DNA of 64,000 nt, taken from positions 248,001 through 312,000 of the forward strand of contig NZ_UPSE01000493.1 in NCBI RefSeq assembly GCF_900573885.1, in the 5' to 3' direction. The translations under genes were made by a program, and so were the position numbers. The notes under the pieces were generated by a model. It did not search any database. It was not told the DNA's origin and saw only the letters and a list, made by a program, of their open reading frames with translations. The stretch comes from Pseudomonas viridiflava (GTDB taxonomy: Bacteria; Pseudomonadota; Gammaproteobacteria; Pseudomonadales; Pseudomonadaceae). Positions within the stretch are counted from its first letter, which is position 1; every line of letters begins with the position of its first letter. Positions 37,026 through 45,964 of the stretch are shown here, in pieces.

Positions 37026-37991
37026 TTACTTGTACAGCGGCAAACGCAGCGCCGCGACACGGCCGCTGCCATAAGCTTCGGGAAGCAAGCCGGCGGCGCG
37101 GTCGATGAGTTCTTGTGGCTGGATGGGCAATGCTTTGGCGTCCATGCCCACCAGACTGATGCCGGCCTTGAGGGTGATAAACCCTTCGCTGGTTTTGAAC
37201 GCCTTGAGGTTGAGCCCCTCGTGCAAGCGCTTGAAGCTGCTGGGCGAGCATTCCTGCAGATCTTCCAGCAGGGTCAGCAGGCCGAAGTGGTGATCGTCCA
37301 GGCGCACCAGCACATCCAGCGGCCGCACCAGCTGTTGCAGGCGACGGGCGACGCCGTGCAGCAACTCGTTGTAGAAGGCTTCGCCGTACTGCTGGCGCAG
37401 GTTGGGCGCGTCTTGCAGGCCGATCAGCAGGTAGCACACAGCACCGCCGCGCGATTCCACCTGACGGATGCTGTCCACCAGCATTTGTTGCAGGTAGCGC
37501 GGATTGCCCAGCCCGGTCAGCGGGTCGACCAGGTTGCGCTCTTCAAGGCTGGAAATGTTCTTCGTGAGCATGCGATTTTCCTGCAACAGACGCTGCAGGG
37601 TGTTGCACAGACGGTCGGCGGCGTACACGCGCGGCACCAGCTGTTCGCTCATGGCCGACTTGCTGACGAAATCGTCGACGCCCCGGTCGAAGGCCTCGCT
37701 CAACACGTTTTCGCCTTCTTTGCCGGTGAGCAGCATCACGTAGGTGTAGTGATCAGCCATTTCGTCGAGCTGGCGCACGCGGCCGGTGAGCTCCAGGCCG
37801 TCGATTTCCGGCATCAGCCAGTCGGCGAGCAGCACGCTGGCGGGACGTTCTTCCAACAGCGTCAAGGCCTCGAGCGCGCTGCTGGCGAAGCGCACATCGA
37901 GGTAACCGGCCTGGCTCAGGGCACGGCCGATCATGGCGCTGGAGAACTTGGCGTCGTCCACCACCAGGATGCTGAGATGGGGGTTGGGCAT
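37026..37991 (-). CDS. Response regulator with degenerate GGDEF domain
   Basis: Receiver domain (residues 1-125) with phospho-acceptor Asp57 ([12 protein letters not shown]) and the VVDD acidic pair, a helical linker (130-152), then a GGDEF-family domain ([13 protein letters not shown], about 155-315). The active-site loop reads DDHHF (232-236) instead of GGDEF, so cyclase activity is unlikely. RPLD (223-226) stands exactly five residues before it, the spacing of the RxxD inhibitory site, so c-di-GMP binding is possible. The P. aeruginosa counterpart PA4396 is also a degenerate GGDEF regulator. It begins the minus-strand run ending at the adenosyltransferase and is divergent from yajQ. Confidence 0.9.
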   Translation of the reverse strand: MPNPHLSILVVDDAKFSSAMIGRALSQAGYLDVRFASSALEALTLLEERPASVLLADWLMPEIDGLELTGRVRQLDEMADHYTYVMLLTGKEGENVLSEAFDRGVDDFVSKSAMSEQLVPRVYAADRLCNTLQRLLQENRMLTKNISSLEERNLVDPLTGLGNPRYLQQMLVDSIRQVESRGGAVCYLLIGLQDAPNLRQQYGEAFYNELLHGVARRLQQLVRPLDVLVRLDDHHFGLLTLLEDLQECSPSSFKRLHEGLNLKAFKTSEGFITLKAGISLVGMDAKALPIQPQELIDRAAGLLPEAYGSGRVAALRLPLYK

Positions 37992-38057
37992 TGGCGAACT
38001 CGAGAGAAATAATAGAGGCGCCGGCTCATCGCCGGGCGGTGTTTGTATCGGCAGATA

Positions 38058-38063
38058 TATAAT
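38058..38063 (+). promoter_or_regulatory. -10 element upstream of yajQ
   Basis: A consensus TATAAT lies 77 bases before the yajQ start in the divergent gap; no good -35 is seen at the usual distance. Confidence 0.4.
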
Positions 38064-38139
38064 GATCCGGCATTTTAACCGTCAAGCCTGGCGTGCACTG
38101 TCTGTAAGACTTATCGCGCCGTCTATCTGGAGATTTCCC

Positions 38140-38619
38140 ATGCCCTCGTTCGACGTGGTGTCCGAACTGGACAAACACGAAGTAACCAATGCTGTCGACA
38201 ACGCCATGAAAGAGCTGGAGCGTCGCTATGACTTGCGTGGCAAAGGCACCTTCGAATTCAAGGAATTGACCATCAACATCACCGCTGACGCCGAGTTTCA
38301 GCTGGAGCAGATGGTCGAGATTCTCAGACTCAGCCTGGTCAAGCGCAAGATCGATGTGCAGTGCCTTGAGCTCAAAGATGCCTATCCATCGGGCAAGAGT
38401 GTGAAGCAGGAAGCGATTCTGCGCGAGGGCATCGACAAAGAGCTGGCGAAGAAAATCGTCGCCCACATCAAAGAAGCCAAACTGAAAGTGCAGGCCGCCA
38501 TCCAGGGCGAGCAGGTGCGGGTCACCGGCAAGAAGCGCGATGACCTGCAAGAGGCCATCGCAGCCTTGCGCGCTAAAGAGTTTGGGATGCCGCTGCAGTT
38601 CAACAATTTCAGGGATTAA
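38140..38619 (+). CDS. YajQ family nucleotide-binding protein
   Basis: Cytoplasmic 159-residue protein with two ferredoxin-like halves, starting [20 protein letters not shown]. YajQ proteins bind nucleotides, and a Xanthomonas member is a c-di-GMP receptor that pairs with a LysR regulator. The start is the ATG at 38140, the family N-terminus; a longer frame from 37933 crosses the promoter. Its neighbour across the divergent gap is a degenerate GGDEF regulator, which fits a c-di-GMP theme but does not prove it. Confidence 0.93.
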   Translation: MPSFDVVSELDKHEVTNAVDNAMKELERRYDLRGKGTFEFKELTINITADAEFQLEQMVEILRLSLVKRKIDVQCLELKDAYPSGKSVKQEAILREGIDKELAKKIVAHIKEAKLKVQAAIQGEQVRVTGKKRDDLQEAIAALRAKEFGMPLQFNNFRD

Positions 38620-38650
38620 GCCTTCCTAAATTGTGGAAACGATGGGGCGG

Positions 38651-38713
38651 CATTCTGATTAGCCGCGAAGCGCTTTTGGTTTGAAAGCATCGCGGCTGAA
38701 GCCGCTCCCACAG
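38651..38713. repeat. REP element with degenerate partner
   Basis: A full REP (ATCGCGGCTGAAGCCGCTCC, ending CACAGG at 38713) preceded by a decayed fragment GATTAGCCGCGAAGCG at 38658. Confidence 0.6.
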
Positions 38714-38825
38714 GAAAAGCACCGGGAATTGTCGGGAACCATCGCGCCTCTGGCAGCGTCGCAAAAGACGCAGCCGCTGTTTTTCATGACTGGCATCTGG
38801 GCGGTCAGACAGCGAAGGAGGCGCT

Positions 38826-39662
38826 ATGGATTTCGATGCACAACTGGATCACTTGGTCGATGCCTCGCAGGCATGGCTACCCATCATCATGGCCTACAGC
38901 GGCCGCGTGTTGCTGGCGCTGGTGGTGTTGGCAATAGGCTGGTGGCTGATCAATCGGGTTACCGGCAACCTCAGCGCGCTGATCGGCAAACGCCTCGGCG
39001 ACCCCGCGTTGCAGAGTTTTATCGGCACCCTGGCCAACATCATTCTGAAAGTGCTGCTGGTGATCAGCGCCGCTTCGATGATTGGCGTGGAAACCACCTC
39101 GTTTATTGCGGCCATCGGTGCGGCCGGTCTGGCGATCGGGTTGGCGTTGCAGGGCAGCCTGGCCAATTTTGCGGGCGGTGTGCTGATTCTGTTATTCCGC
39201 CCGTTTCGCATCGGCGACTGGATTGAAGCCCAGGGCGTGGCGGGCACGGTAGATAACATTCAGATCTTCCACACCGTACTGCGCACCGGCGACAACAAAA
39301 CCGTCATCGTGCCCAACGGCAGCCTGTCCAACGGCATCATCACCAACTACAACCGCCAGGCCACGCGCCAGATCATCTACGACATCGGCATCAACTACGA
39401 TGCCGACCTGCAAGCGGCCAAGCGCGTGTTGACCGAGATGGCCGAAGACGAGCGCGTGCTCAAAGACCCGGCGCCGGCGGTGGTAGTGGCCGGGCTGGGC
39501 GATAGCTCGATCAAGATGTCATTGCGCGTATGGGTGAAAACCGCCGACTACTGGAGCCTGACGTTCAAATACAACGAAGAGATTCGTGATCGCTTGCAGG
39601 CCGCTGGTATCGAGATTCCGTTCCCGCAGCGGGTTATTCGCATGGTGCAGGAGAACGCTTAG
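38826..39662 (+). CDS. mscS: Small-conductance mechanosensitive channel MscS
   Basis: Inner-membrane channel releasing solutes on hypo-osmotic shock. The 278-residue product has three membrane helices; the pore-lining TM3 is AAIGAAGLAIGLALQGSLAN followed by FAGGVLILLFRPFRIGDWIE, with the Gly/Ala packing pattern and the beta-domain entry of MscS. The C-terminal cytoplasmic cage follows. Length matches E. coli MscS (286). The ATG follows GAAGGAGGCGCT. Confidence 0.94.
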   Translation: MDFDAQLDHLVDASQAWLPIIMAYSGRVLLALVVLAIGWWLINRVTGNLSALIGKRLGDPALQSFIGTLANIILKVLLVISAASMIGVETTSFIAAIGAAGLAIGLALQGSLANFAGGVLILLFRPFRIGDWIEAQGVAGTVDNIQIFHTVLRTGDNKTVIVPNGSLSNGIITNYNRQATRQIIYDIGINYDADLQAAKRVLTEMAEDERVLKDPAPAVVVAGLGDSSIKMSLRVWVKTADYWSLTFKYNEEIRDRLQAAGIEIPFPQRVIRMVQENA

Positions 39663-39673
39663 CGCTCGGCAAC

Positions 39674-39789
39674 GATTTCCGGGTCGTCGTCCATGCTGCG
39701 TTGCGTCCTCGCTTTTAATGCTCACGTACTGCAGTACGCTGCGCTTAAAAGCTCCGGGGCGCCTTGCCTGGCCTTAGCCCCGAAAATCT
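39674..39789. repeat. Long palindromic intergenic element, copy 2
   Basis: Same 26-base core as copy 1 (39719-39744), flanked here by an eight-base stem GCTTTTAA / TTAAAAGC and an outer arm GATTTCCGGG / CCCCGAAAATC. It lies 11 bases after the mscS stop, before the ampG terminator, between convergent genes. Confidence 0.85.
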
Positions 39790-39804
39790 TAATCTGCGGA
39801 ACAG

Positions 39805-39830
39805 AAAAAGCCGGCAATTGCCGGCTTTTC
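39805..39830. terminator. Terminator between mscS and ampG
   Basis: Hairpin AAAAAGCCGGC-aatt-GCCGGCTTTTC, ending just before the ampG stop; best placed to terminate ampG on the minus strand. Confidence 0.75.
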
Positions 39831-39834
39831 TGGG

Positions 39835-41580
39835 CTAAACCTGTTCCGGTCTGGCCTTGTCCTCTGTCGTCGCCGGCGCGTCTTCAACTTCCGGCACCTT
39901 CTGGCTCGCCATGCGTTGCCACTGCCAGCAAATCAGAATCAGCGTCGGAATGCCGAGCAGCGCGGTGATGAGGAAGAATTTGTGGTAGCCCACGCTTTCC
40001 ACCATCACGCCCGAGTAACCGCCGATCAAGCGCGGTAGCAGCAGCATGATGGAGCTGAGCAGGGCGTATTGGGTGGCGGAAAACTTCAGGTTGGTCAGGC
40101 TCGACAGGTAGGCCACAAACGCAGAAGTGGCCAGGCCGGCGCTGAAGTTGTCGGCGGAGATGGTGAGAATCAGCATGTCCAGATTCGCGCCCATGTCGCT
40201 CAGCAACATGAACAGCAGGTTGGTGCTGGCCGACAGCGCGCCACCAATCAGCAGAATCGGCATGATGCCGAAGCGCACGATCAATAGCCCTCCCGAGCCC
40301 GCGCCGAGTAGCGTCATCACCAGCCCGAACAGTTTGCTGACGCTGGCGATCTGCTCCTTGCTAAACCCTTGGTCGATGTAGAACACGTTGGCCATCACGC
40401 CCATGACCGTGTCGGACATTCGGTACGTGGCAATCAGCCCGAGCAACAACAACGCCTGCCAGCGATAGCGCTGCACAAACTCGCTGATGGGCGTGACCAC
40501 GGGCGCCATCAGCAGCCGGCCCGGTGCCGAGAGGCAGGCCATGGCGATCAGCACGTACATGGTGCCGCGCGGCCAGGCGCCGCTGGTGAAGGCTTTGGCG
40601 GCGGCTGCGGCAGTGACGAGAATGATGATCAGCACAATCATCGACACGGCCTGGTGAACGAAGTCGAAGTTGGGAATGACCTTGCCGCGGGCCGCAACGA
40701 TCAGCTGCTTGCGCTGCTGGCTGAGCAGATCACGCACAGGCGCAATCAGACGGCGGCCGGCGGGCATCAGGCAGGCGCCCAGAAAAATCGCATAGAGCGC
40801 AGCGCGCGGCCAGGCGCGGTCGAGCAGGCCGGTGATCATCGCCGGCAGCGAGATCAGCATGACCAGCAGAATAAGCACCGAATACAACTGATCCTTGAGC
40901 TTGAAGCGCGACGTGGTGGTTTGAACCGGCACGTCGACATGGGGTTCGCGCATCCACAGCGACGTGAGCAGCCCGGGCACCATCAGCACGGCGAACAGCA
41001 GATAAGTGCTGGCCCAGGCGCCGAATTCGTAGGCAGTTGTGGTGGAACCGAACCACTCCGCGAAATACAGCGCGCCGGCCGTGGCGAGCAGGGCAGCGAC
41101 GCGGTAGCCGAGCATGTAGCTGGCGGCGAGGGCGGCCTGGCGGGTGTCGTCGGCGATTTCCAGGCGGTAGGCGTCGACAGCGATGTCTTGAGTCGCGGAG
41201 GCAAAGGCCACCAGTACCGCGATGGCAACCAGCCAGGTCAGGCTGGTTTGCGGGTCGCATAGGGCCATACCGATCAAGCCCAGGGCGATCACAATCTGCG
41301 AAAGCACCAGCCACGAACGTCGACGCCCCAGGCGGCCGAGCAGTGGCAGACGCCATTGGTCGAGCAGTGGCGACCAGATCCATTTAAAGGCGTAAGCGAG
41401 GCCGATGAGACTGGCGAAACCGATGGTTTCACGGGACACGCCGGCTTCGCGCATCCACACCGACAAGGTGGAGAACACCAGCATGTACGGCAGGCCGGCG
41501 GCGAAACCGAGAAGCAAGAGGGCCAGACTGGCCGGCGAAGCGTAGGCGGCGAGTGCCGCGCGCCAGGTTTTACGGGGCAT
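39835..41580 (-). CDS. ampG: Muropeptide permease AmpG
   Basis: Major-facilitator transporter bringing GlcNAc-anhydroMurNAc-peptides back into the cytoplasm for recycling, and so a determinant of AmpC beta-lactamase induction. The 581-residue product has about 14 hydrophobic helices, with the N-terminal block LLGFAAGLPYMLVFSTLSVW and GLAYAFKWIWSPLLDQW matching AmpG, and a large central insertion (about residues 215-330, with tandem similar helices DRAWPRAALYAIFLGACLMP and GAWPRGTMYVLIAMACLSAP). The order mscS-ampG is conserved with P. aeruginosa. Confidence 0.93.
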   Translation of the reverse strand: MPRKTWRAALAAYASPASLALLLLGFAAGLPYMLVFSTLSVWMREAGVSRETIGFASLIGLAYAFKWIWSPLLDQWRLPLLGRLGRRRSWLVLSQIVIALGLIGMALCDPQTSLTWLVAIAVLVAFASATQDIAVDAYRLEIADDTRQAALAASYMLGYRVAALLATAGALYFAEWFGSTTTAYEFGAWASTYLLFAVLMVPGLLTSLWMREPHVDVPVQTTTSRFKLKDQLYSVLILLVMLISLPAMITGLLDRAWPRAALYAIFLGACLMPAGRRLIAPVRDLLSQQRKQLIVAARGKVIPNFDFVHQAVSMIVLIIILVTAAAAAKAFTSGAWPRGTMYVLIAMACLSAPGRLLMAPVVTPISEFVQRYRWQALLLLGLIATYRMSDTVMGVMANVFYIDQGFSKEQIASVSKLFGLVMTLLGAGSGGLLIVRFGIMPILLIGGALSASTNLLFMLLSDMGANLDMLILTISADNFSAGLATSAFVAYLSSLTNLKFSATQYALLSSIMLLLPRLIGGYSGVMVESVGYHKFFLITALLGIPTLILICWQWQRMASQKVPEVEDAPATTEDKARPEQV

Positions 41581-41663
41581 TGGGCTGTGATCTGCCTGGG
41601 TTTAGCAAAACGTGGAGTGCCCAGTTGGTCAGGCCGAACTGGATGGCAAAAACAGGGCGCACT

Positions 41664-42041
41664 CTAACCGCTGTGCTCCATTGGGCGCCACCCATGGCGC
41701 TTGATATCCACGCGCTGATTAACCATGCGCACGCCTTCGGCGCGCAACCGGGCGCGCTGTTCTTCGCCAGACACAGTGCCTGACGCCAGACTCAACCGAC
41801 CGCCCGCGGCAACCACGCGGTGCCAGGGCAGGGTGCTGCCGTCGGGCAACTGGCTCAAGGTGCGGCCCACCCAGCGCGCCGCGCGGCCCAGCCCCGCCAG
41901 TTCGGCCAACTGGCCATAACTGACCACGCAGCCGCTGGGCACCTGCGCCAGCGTCAGGTAAAGCGCGGCGCGCCGGGCTTCGGCGTTTTCGCTGGCGACG
42001 TCGGCGGCGAGTGTCTTGGTGTTGTCTTGTTTGGCTGGCAT
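41664..42041 (-). CDS. Alkyltransferase-like (ATL) DNA repair protein
   Basis: MGMT-family DNA-binding protein of 125 residues. The helix-turn-helix and helix-grip parts are present (VPSGCVVSYGQLAELAGLGRAARWVGRTL) but the active-site PCHRV is replaced by PWHRV (in GSTLPWHRVVAAGG), so it cannot take up the alkyl group. ATL proteins bind O6-alkylguanine and direct it to nucleotide excision repair. I place the start at the ATG at 42041 (MPAKQDN); the frame is open further upstream without a ribosome-binding site. Confidence 0.88.
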   Translation of the reverse strand: MPAKQDNTKTLAADVASENAEARRAALYLTLAQVPSGCVVSYGQLAELAGLGRAARWVGRTLSQLPDGSTLPWHRVVAAGGRLSLASGTVSGEEQRARLRAEGVRMVNQRVDIKRHGWRPMEHSG

Positions 42042-42229
42042 GTTCTGACCCTGCGGGTAGCGGCGCGTGACGGGCAGCTTAACCGAGCGATTTTTTCGAT
42101 CAAATGCCCATACCGCCGTGGCGCCCCAGGCGCGGTCGATCAAGCGCAGCGGCAAGGGCTGGCGTGGCGCTTGCTAGGCAATAGGGCGGAACTTGCAGGA
42201 CAGCCATCGGTCACTCCTTGCAGTGTTTT

Positions 42230-42259
42230 TTGGGTCAGCGGCTTTTTATCTTGGATAAT
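42230..42259 (+). promoter_or_regulatory. Possible promoter of the DUF481 gene
   Basis: TTGGGT (42230-42235), 18-base spacer, GATAAT (42254-42259), 38 bases before the start codon. Confidence 0.4.
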
Positions 42260-42296
42260 GCCCGCCCTTCACATTTACGGAGCGGTACATCTCCCC

Positions 42297-43319
42297 ATGC
42301 GGTTATCCAACAAGCTGTCCTACGCCCTGTCCTGCGCCGCGCTCACGCTGGCTGCAACCCCTGCAATGGCCGACACCGTATGGTTGAAAAACGGCGACCG
42401 CCTGACCGGCACCATCAAACTCTTCGACGGCGGCAAGCTGGTGGTCGAAACCAGTTATGGCGGCACCATTCCAGTCGATTGGAAACAGGTCAAAACCCTG
42501 GAGAGCGACCGTGAGCTGCTGGTAAAGCAGGATGACAACACTGGCGAGCGCGCCAAGTCGCTGCAGGCTGCCGATGACGGCAAGGTCACCCTGGTCAATG
42601 GCGAAGCGCCGAAAACCGTCGAGCTGGCGAGCATCGAACAGATCATCAAACCCAAGCCGATCCTTGAAGACCTGGTGTGGAAGGGCAACGTCGACCTCGG
42701 GCTGGACTACAAACGCGCCGAGAGCGACACCGACGACTACGACGTCGACTTCAAAACCACCGCGCGCCATGGCGCCTGGCGGCACAACGCGGAAGGTGGC
42801 TACAACCGCGAGTCCCAAGACGACATCACCACCACCAACAACTGGAACGCCGAATACGCACTCGACCGTTTCCTCGACGAGCACTGGTTCTGGCAAGGTC
42901 GCCTGAGCTACACCCGCGACCACGTCGAAGACGTGTCCAGCCAACGCACCATCGGTACCGGTCCGGGTTACCAGTTCTGGGATGACGAGCTGGGCGCATT
43001 CTCCCTGGCCACGCTGGTCAACCAGAACGACTACGAATACAAAGACGGCGGCAGCGACAACTTCTACTCGCTGGGCCTGAAGTGGGACTACAACCGCTAC
43101 CTGGTCGGCAAAACCTTCGAGATGTTCAGCAACGGCGAAATCGGCAAGCCGATTGGCGGCGACAGCGAATATGAATTCGATGCCGAAGCAGGGCTTCGCT
43201 ACAAAGTCACCGACTGGGCTTCGCTTAACGTGAAGGCCGAGAAGAACATCGTCAGCGGCGCCAAAGACGGCGAAGTGGACGAGACCCGGTATAGCGTCGG
43301 GTTCGGTGTGGGCTGGTAA
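42297..43319 (+). CDS. DUF481 outer-membrane beta-barrel protein
   Basis: 340-residue secreted protein. A signal peptide (ending ATPAMA) is followed by a small N-terminal domain (DTVWLKNGDRLTGTIKLFDGGKLVVETSYGG, positions 26-56, resembling a Sm-like/SHD1 beta fold) and then a DUF481 region of alternating beta strands ending in an aromatic residue (SVGFGVGW), typical of outer-membrane barrels. E. coli YdiY is a DUF481 member. Function is unknown. The ATG at 42297 gives the signal peptide; the longer upstream frame is rejected. Confidence 0.85.
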   Translation: MRLSNKLSYALSCAALTLAATPAMADTVWLKNGDRLTGTIKLFDGGKLVVETSYGGTIPVDWKQVKTLESDRELLVKQDDNTGERAKSLQAADDGKVTLVNGEAPKTVELASIEQIIKPKPILEDLVWKGNVDLGLDYKRAESDTDDYDVDFKTTARHGAWRHNAEGGYNRESQDDITTTNNWNAEYALDRFLDEHWFWQGRLSYTRDHVEDVSSQRTIGTGPGYQFWDDELGAFSLATLVNQNDYEYKDGGSDNFYSLGLKWDYNRYLVGKTFEMFSNGEIGKPIGGDSEYEFDAEAGLRYKVTDWASLNVKAEKNIVSGAKDGEVDETRYSVGFGVGW

Positions 43320-43334
43320 TCACCGTTTGCAGCA

Positions 43335-43394
43335 ATCGCGGCTAAAGCCGCTCCTACAGAAATACGCTTACTGTGGGAGCGGCTTTAGCCGCGA
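43335..43394. repeat. REP inverted pair, tail-to-tail
   Basis: ATCGCGGCTAAAGCCGCTCC at 43335 and GTGGGAGCGGCTTTAGCCGC at 43373; the order of arms is the reverse of the pair at 33211. A fragment (GGCCGCTCCTACGAA) follows at 43415. Confidence 0.75.
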
Positions 43395-43442
43395 TGCATT
43401 TGATCTTCGAGCTCGGCCGCTCCTACGAATACCGAGCGCAAC

Positions 43443-43471
43443 AAAAAGCCCCGCATTTAGCGGGGCTTTTT
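43443..43471. terminator. Bidirectional terminator between DUF481 gene and SDR
   Basis: AAAAAGCCCCGC-atttA-GCGGGGCTTTTT hairpin with A and T tracts on either side, between convergent genes. Confidence 0.85.
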
Positions 43472-43519
43472 GTCAGGTCGCGTTGCGTTGAGCTTCGAAC
43501 TCCGCAGCCAATCGACCGA

Positions 43520-44278
43520 TTACAACCGCATGCCGCCGTCGAGCTCCAGAATCCGGCCCGTGTAGTACTCGTTTTCCAGAATGTAGGCCACCGAGTGCGC
43601 AATCTCTTTCGGCTGCCCCAGACGCTTGAGCGGAATACCGGAGGTCATTCTTTCCAGCGCTTCGGGTTTCATGCTGGCGACCATCTCGGTCTCGATAAAG
43701 CCCGGTGCTACGCCTGCGACGCGAATCCCGTAACGCGCCAGTTCCTTGGCCCACACAACGGTGTCCGCGGCAACGCCGGCTTTGGCAGCCGAGTAGTTGG
43801 CCTGGCCCATGTTGCCGGCGCGAGAGATGGAGGAAATGTTGACGATCGCGCCCTGGTTTTTCAGCTCGATCATTTTCGCCGCCACTTCACGGGTGCACAG
43901 GAACACGCCGGTCAGGTTGACGTCGATAACCGACTGCCATTGCGCCAGGCTCATCTTCGACAGCTCGCCGTCTTTCACCTTGATGGTCAGGCCATCGCGC
44001 AAAATGCCAGCGTTGTTGACCAGGCCATTGATGGCGCCGAAGTCATCAGCGATCTGAGCCACGGTGTGAATGACCTGCTCTTCGTTGGCCACGTTGCAGA
44101 TATAGGCGCGGGCATCGCCACCGGCTGCTTTGCAGGCGGCAACGGCTTCGTCCAGGCGCTCCTGGTTGAGGTCTACCAGCGCCAGCTTGGCGCCGCGCGC
44201 GGCCAGGTATTCGCCCATGGCACGGCCGAGGCCCTGGCCACCGCCGGTAATCATGATGATTTTATCTTTGAGTTCCAT
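43520..44278 (-). CDS. SDR family oxidoreductase (FabG-like)
   Basis: Short-chain dehydrogenase of 252 residues with the NAD(P) motif [22 protein letters not shown] and the catalytic YSAAKAG (Ser in ISSIS upstream). It resembles 3-oxoacyl-ACP reductases such as FabG, but fabG proper sits with fabD/acpP in Pseudomonas, so this is a paralogue of unknown substrate (compare P. aeruginosa PA4389). The start is the ATG at 44278; an upstream codon at 44317 would add a non-SDR extension. Confidence 0.88.
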   Translation of the reverse strand: MELKDKIIMITGGGQGLGRAMGEYLAARGAKLALVDLNQERLDEAVAACKAAGGDARAYICNVANEEQVIHTVAQIADDFGAINGLVNNAGILRDGLTIKVKDGELSKMSLAQWQSVIDVNLTGVFLCTREVAAKMIELKNQGAIVNISSISRAGNMGQANYSAAKAGVAADTVVWAKELARYGIRVAGVAPGFIETEMVASMKPEALERMTSGIPLKRLGQPKEIAHSVAYILENEYYTGRILELDGGMRL

Positions 44279-44428
44279 AACCACATCCCCGAAAAGGTGG
44301 TTGAGCACAGGCGCCATCTGCTGTGAACGCGCTCGCCAACCGGATACGTTGTTCCCCGCCGGTGCATGCAGCCGTTAAGCTGGGCACCTGTTCGTCTCTG
44401 ATACGAATTCTTAGCAAGGAGTCATAAG

Positions 44429-45160
44429 GTGAGCGTGAAAGTCGGCAAGCATGCCCGAGAATTGCTACTCAAGGAATACCGTGGGGCGCTCTCCACGCTG
44501 TCCAAAGCCATGCCCGGCTACCCGTTTGGTTCCGTGGTGCCGTACTGCCTGGACGCCAATGGCCACCCGCTGATTCTTATCAGCCGCATCGCCCAGCACA
44601 CCCACAATTTGCAGGTTGAACGCAAGTGTTCGCTGCTGGTGGGCGAGCGCGGCGCCGAAGACATCCAGGCTGTCGGCCGTCTGACCGTGCTGGCGCAGGC
44701 GCGCAAAATTACCGATGAGGCGGCCACTGTCGCCGCTGCCGCACGTTACTACCGCTACTTCCCGGAATCCGAGGGCTATCACCAGGCCCATGATTTCGAC
44801 TTCTGGGTGCTGGAGCCTGTGCGCTCGCGCTATATCGGCGGCTTTGGCGCCATTCACTGGCTCGATGAAGTGACGCTGGCCAATCCATTTGCCGGCGACA
44901 TCGAGCTGAGCATGGTCGAGCACATGAACAGCGACCATGCCAGCGCGATCGCCCATTACGTTCAGCTGGCCGGGCTGCCGAGTCACGTGCCTGCCGAATT
45001 GGCCGGCATCGACAGCGAGGGGTTCCACCTGCGCATTGGCCAAGGCTTGCACTGGCTGCCATTTCCAACATCCTGTAACACTGCGCTGGAAGTGCGCCAG
45101 GCCTTGGTAGCGCTGGCGCGGGCTGAAAGCTGGCCGGCTGCCGGGCAAGAATCTGCTTGA
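44429..45160 (+). CDS. HugZ-like heme/FMN-binding protein (split-barrel fold, DUF2470)
   Basis: 243-residue protein with an N-terminal FMN-binding split barrel of the pyridoxamine-phosphate-oxidase type (AMPGYPFGSVVPYCLDANGHPLILIS) and a C-terminal DUF2470 domain (SMVEHMNSDHASAIAHYVQ). This architecture is shared with HugZ-type heme-utilisation proteins and with general stress/flavin oxidoreductases; the substrate cannot be read from sequence. The GTG start follows CAAGGAGTCATAAG. Confidence 0.85.
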   Translation: MSVKVGKHARELLLKEYRGALSTLSKAMPGYPFGSVVPYCLDANGHPLILISRIAQHTHNLQVERKCSLLVGERGAEDIQAVGRLTVLAQARKITDEAATVAAAARYYRYFPESEGYHQAHDFDFWVLEPVRSRYIGGFGAIHWLDEVTLANPFAGDIELSMVEHMNSDHASAIAHYVQLAGLPSHVPAELAGIDSEGFHLRIGQGLHWLPFPTSCNTALEVRQALVALARAESWPAAGQESA

Positions 45161-45222
45161 ATTAAAAGGTACAGGGCACCACCTAATTCTTTCCGGTGAT
45201 CAATCGCTTGCCGGTCAAGCGA

Positions 45223-45246
45223 ATCGCCGCCCGGCCGCTCCTACAG
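45223..45246. repeat. Degenerate REP just before fxsA
   Basis: ATCGCCGCCCGGCCGCTCC followed by TACAG: a REP with a shortened stem, ending 12 bases before the fxsA start. Confidence 0.45.
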
Positions 45247-45257
45247 GAACCCCATTG

Positions 45258-45713
45258 ATGCGTGCTTTTCTGTTTTTGTTTTTGCTGTTCCCGATCATCG
45301 AACTGGCGGTGCTGATCAAAGTCGGCAGCGCTATCGGCGTGCTGCCAACGCTGCTGCTGGTGATTGGCAGCGCCGTGCTCGGCAGCGTGTTGCTGCGTGT
45401 GGCGGGTGTTGCCACCGCGTGGCGCGCCCGTGAGCGTCTGGCTCGCGGTGAGTTGCCGGAACAGGAAATGCTCGAAGGTTTGCTGATTGCCGTGGGCGGT
45501 GGCTTGCTGCTGTTGCCAGGTTTTATCAGCGATATTTTCGGTTTGCTGTGTCTTATTCCGTTCACGCGCCGGCTGATGGTTGGCAAGCTTCGCCAGCGTG
45601 CGGCTGAGCAGGCATTGCGTCAGCGTGCCTTCGCCGATGACCTCGCCGCGCGCTCCGGGCAGGCTCGCCCGAACGTGATCGAAGGTGAGTTCGAGCACCG
45701 CGATCCGAAGTGA
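45258..45713 (+). CDS. fxsA: FxsA family membrane protein
   Basis: Cytoplasmic-membrane protein of 151 residues. The N-terminal FLFLFLLFPIIELAVLIKVG and following helices (VLPTLLLVIGSAVLGSVLLR, GLLIAVGGGLLLLPGFISD) match FxsA, whose overproduction in E. coli relieves F-plasmid exclusion of phage T7. The normal role is unknown. As in E. coli, it lies next to groES-groEL. The ATG at 45258 is chosen over the TTG one codon upstream. Confidence 0.92.
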   Translation: MRAFLFLFLLFPIIELAVLIKVGSAIGVLPTLLLVIGSAVLGSVLLRVAGVATAWRARERLARGELPEQEMLEGLLIAVGGGLLLLPGFISDIFGLLCLIPFTRRLMVGKLRQRAAEQALRQRAFADDLAARSGQARPNVIEGEFEHRDPK

Positions 45714-45787
45714 AACCCGGCCGTATGAGCGTTGCCCGCAGCGCTCAGTGTCTGGCGAAAACCGTGTAAAAAATTTTCACCCCCGCC

Positions 45788-45815
45788 CTTGTAATCCTTT
45801 TCCTCGCCCCTATGT
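45788..45815 (+). promoter_or_regulatory. Heat-shock (sigma-32) promoter of groESL
   Basis: CTTGTA at 45788-45793, a 13-base spacer and CCCCTATGT at 45807-45815 match the RpoH consensus CTTGAA / CCCCATNT. It lies 150 bases before groES. No CIRCE inverted repeat was seen, so HrcA control is not indicated. Confidence 0.75.
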
Positions 45816-45964
45816 AGTGGTCACCGCAAGGTCTCTGTCGGTTTACGACAGTCAGTCTTCCGCGTGGCCGCACTGCGGCTCGCGACCGGCCACGCCGGAT
45901 AGCAAACAACCAGCCGGTGGATAAACCGGCGGCTTTAAACCACCTTACTTGGGAGAGATCGACA

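Noticed and set aside
39693..39968. Open frame starting MLRCVLAF
   Set aside because: It lies in palindromic repeat copy 2 and runs into the ampG 3' end; an almost identical frame in copy 3 shows it comes from the repeat.
41820..42296. Upstream extension of the DUF481 gene
   Set aside because: It overlaps the ATL gene on the other strand and would bury the signal peptide that starts at 42297.
45714..45964. CIRCE operator for HrcA before groES
   Set aside because: No TTAGCACTC-N9-GAGTGCTAA type inverted repeat was seen; a sigma-32-type promoter is present instead.
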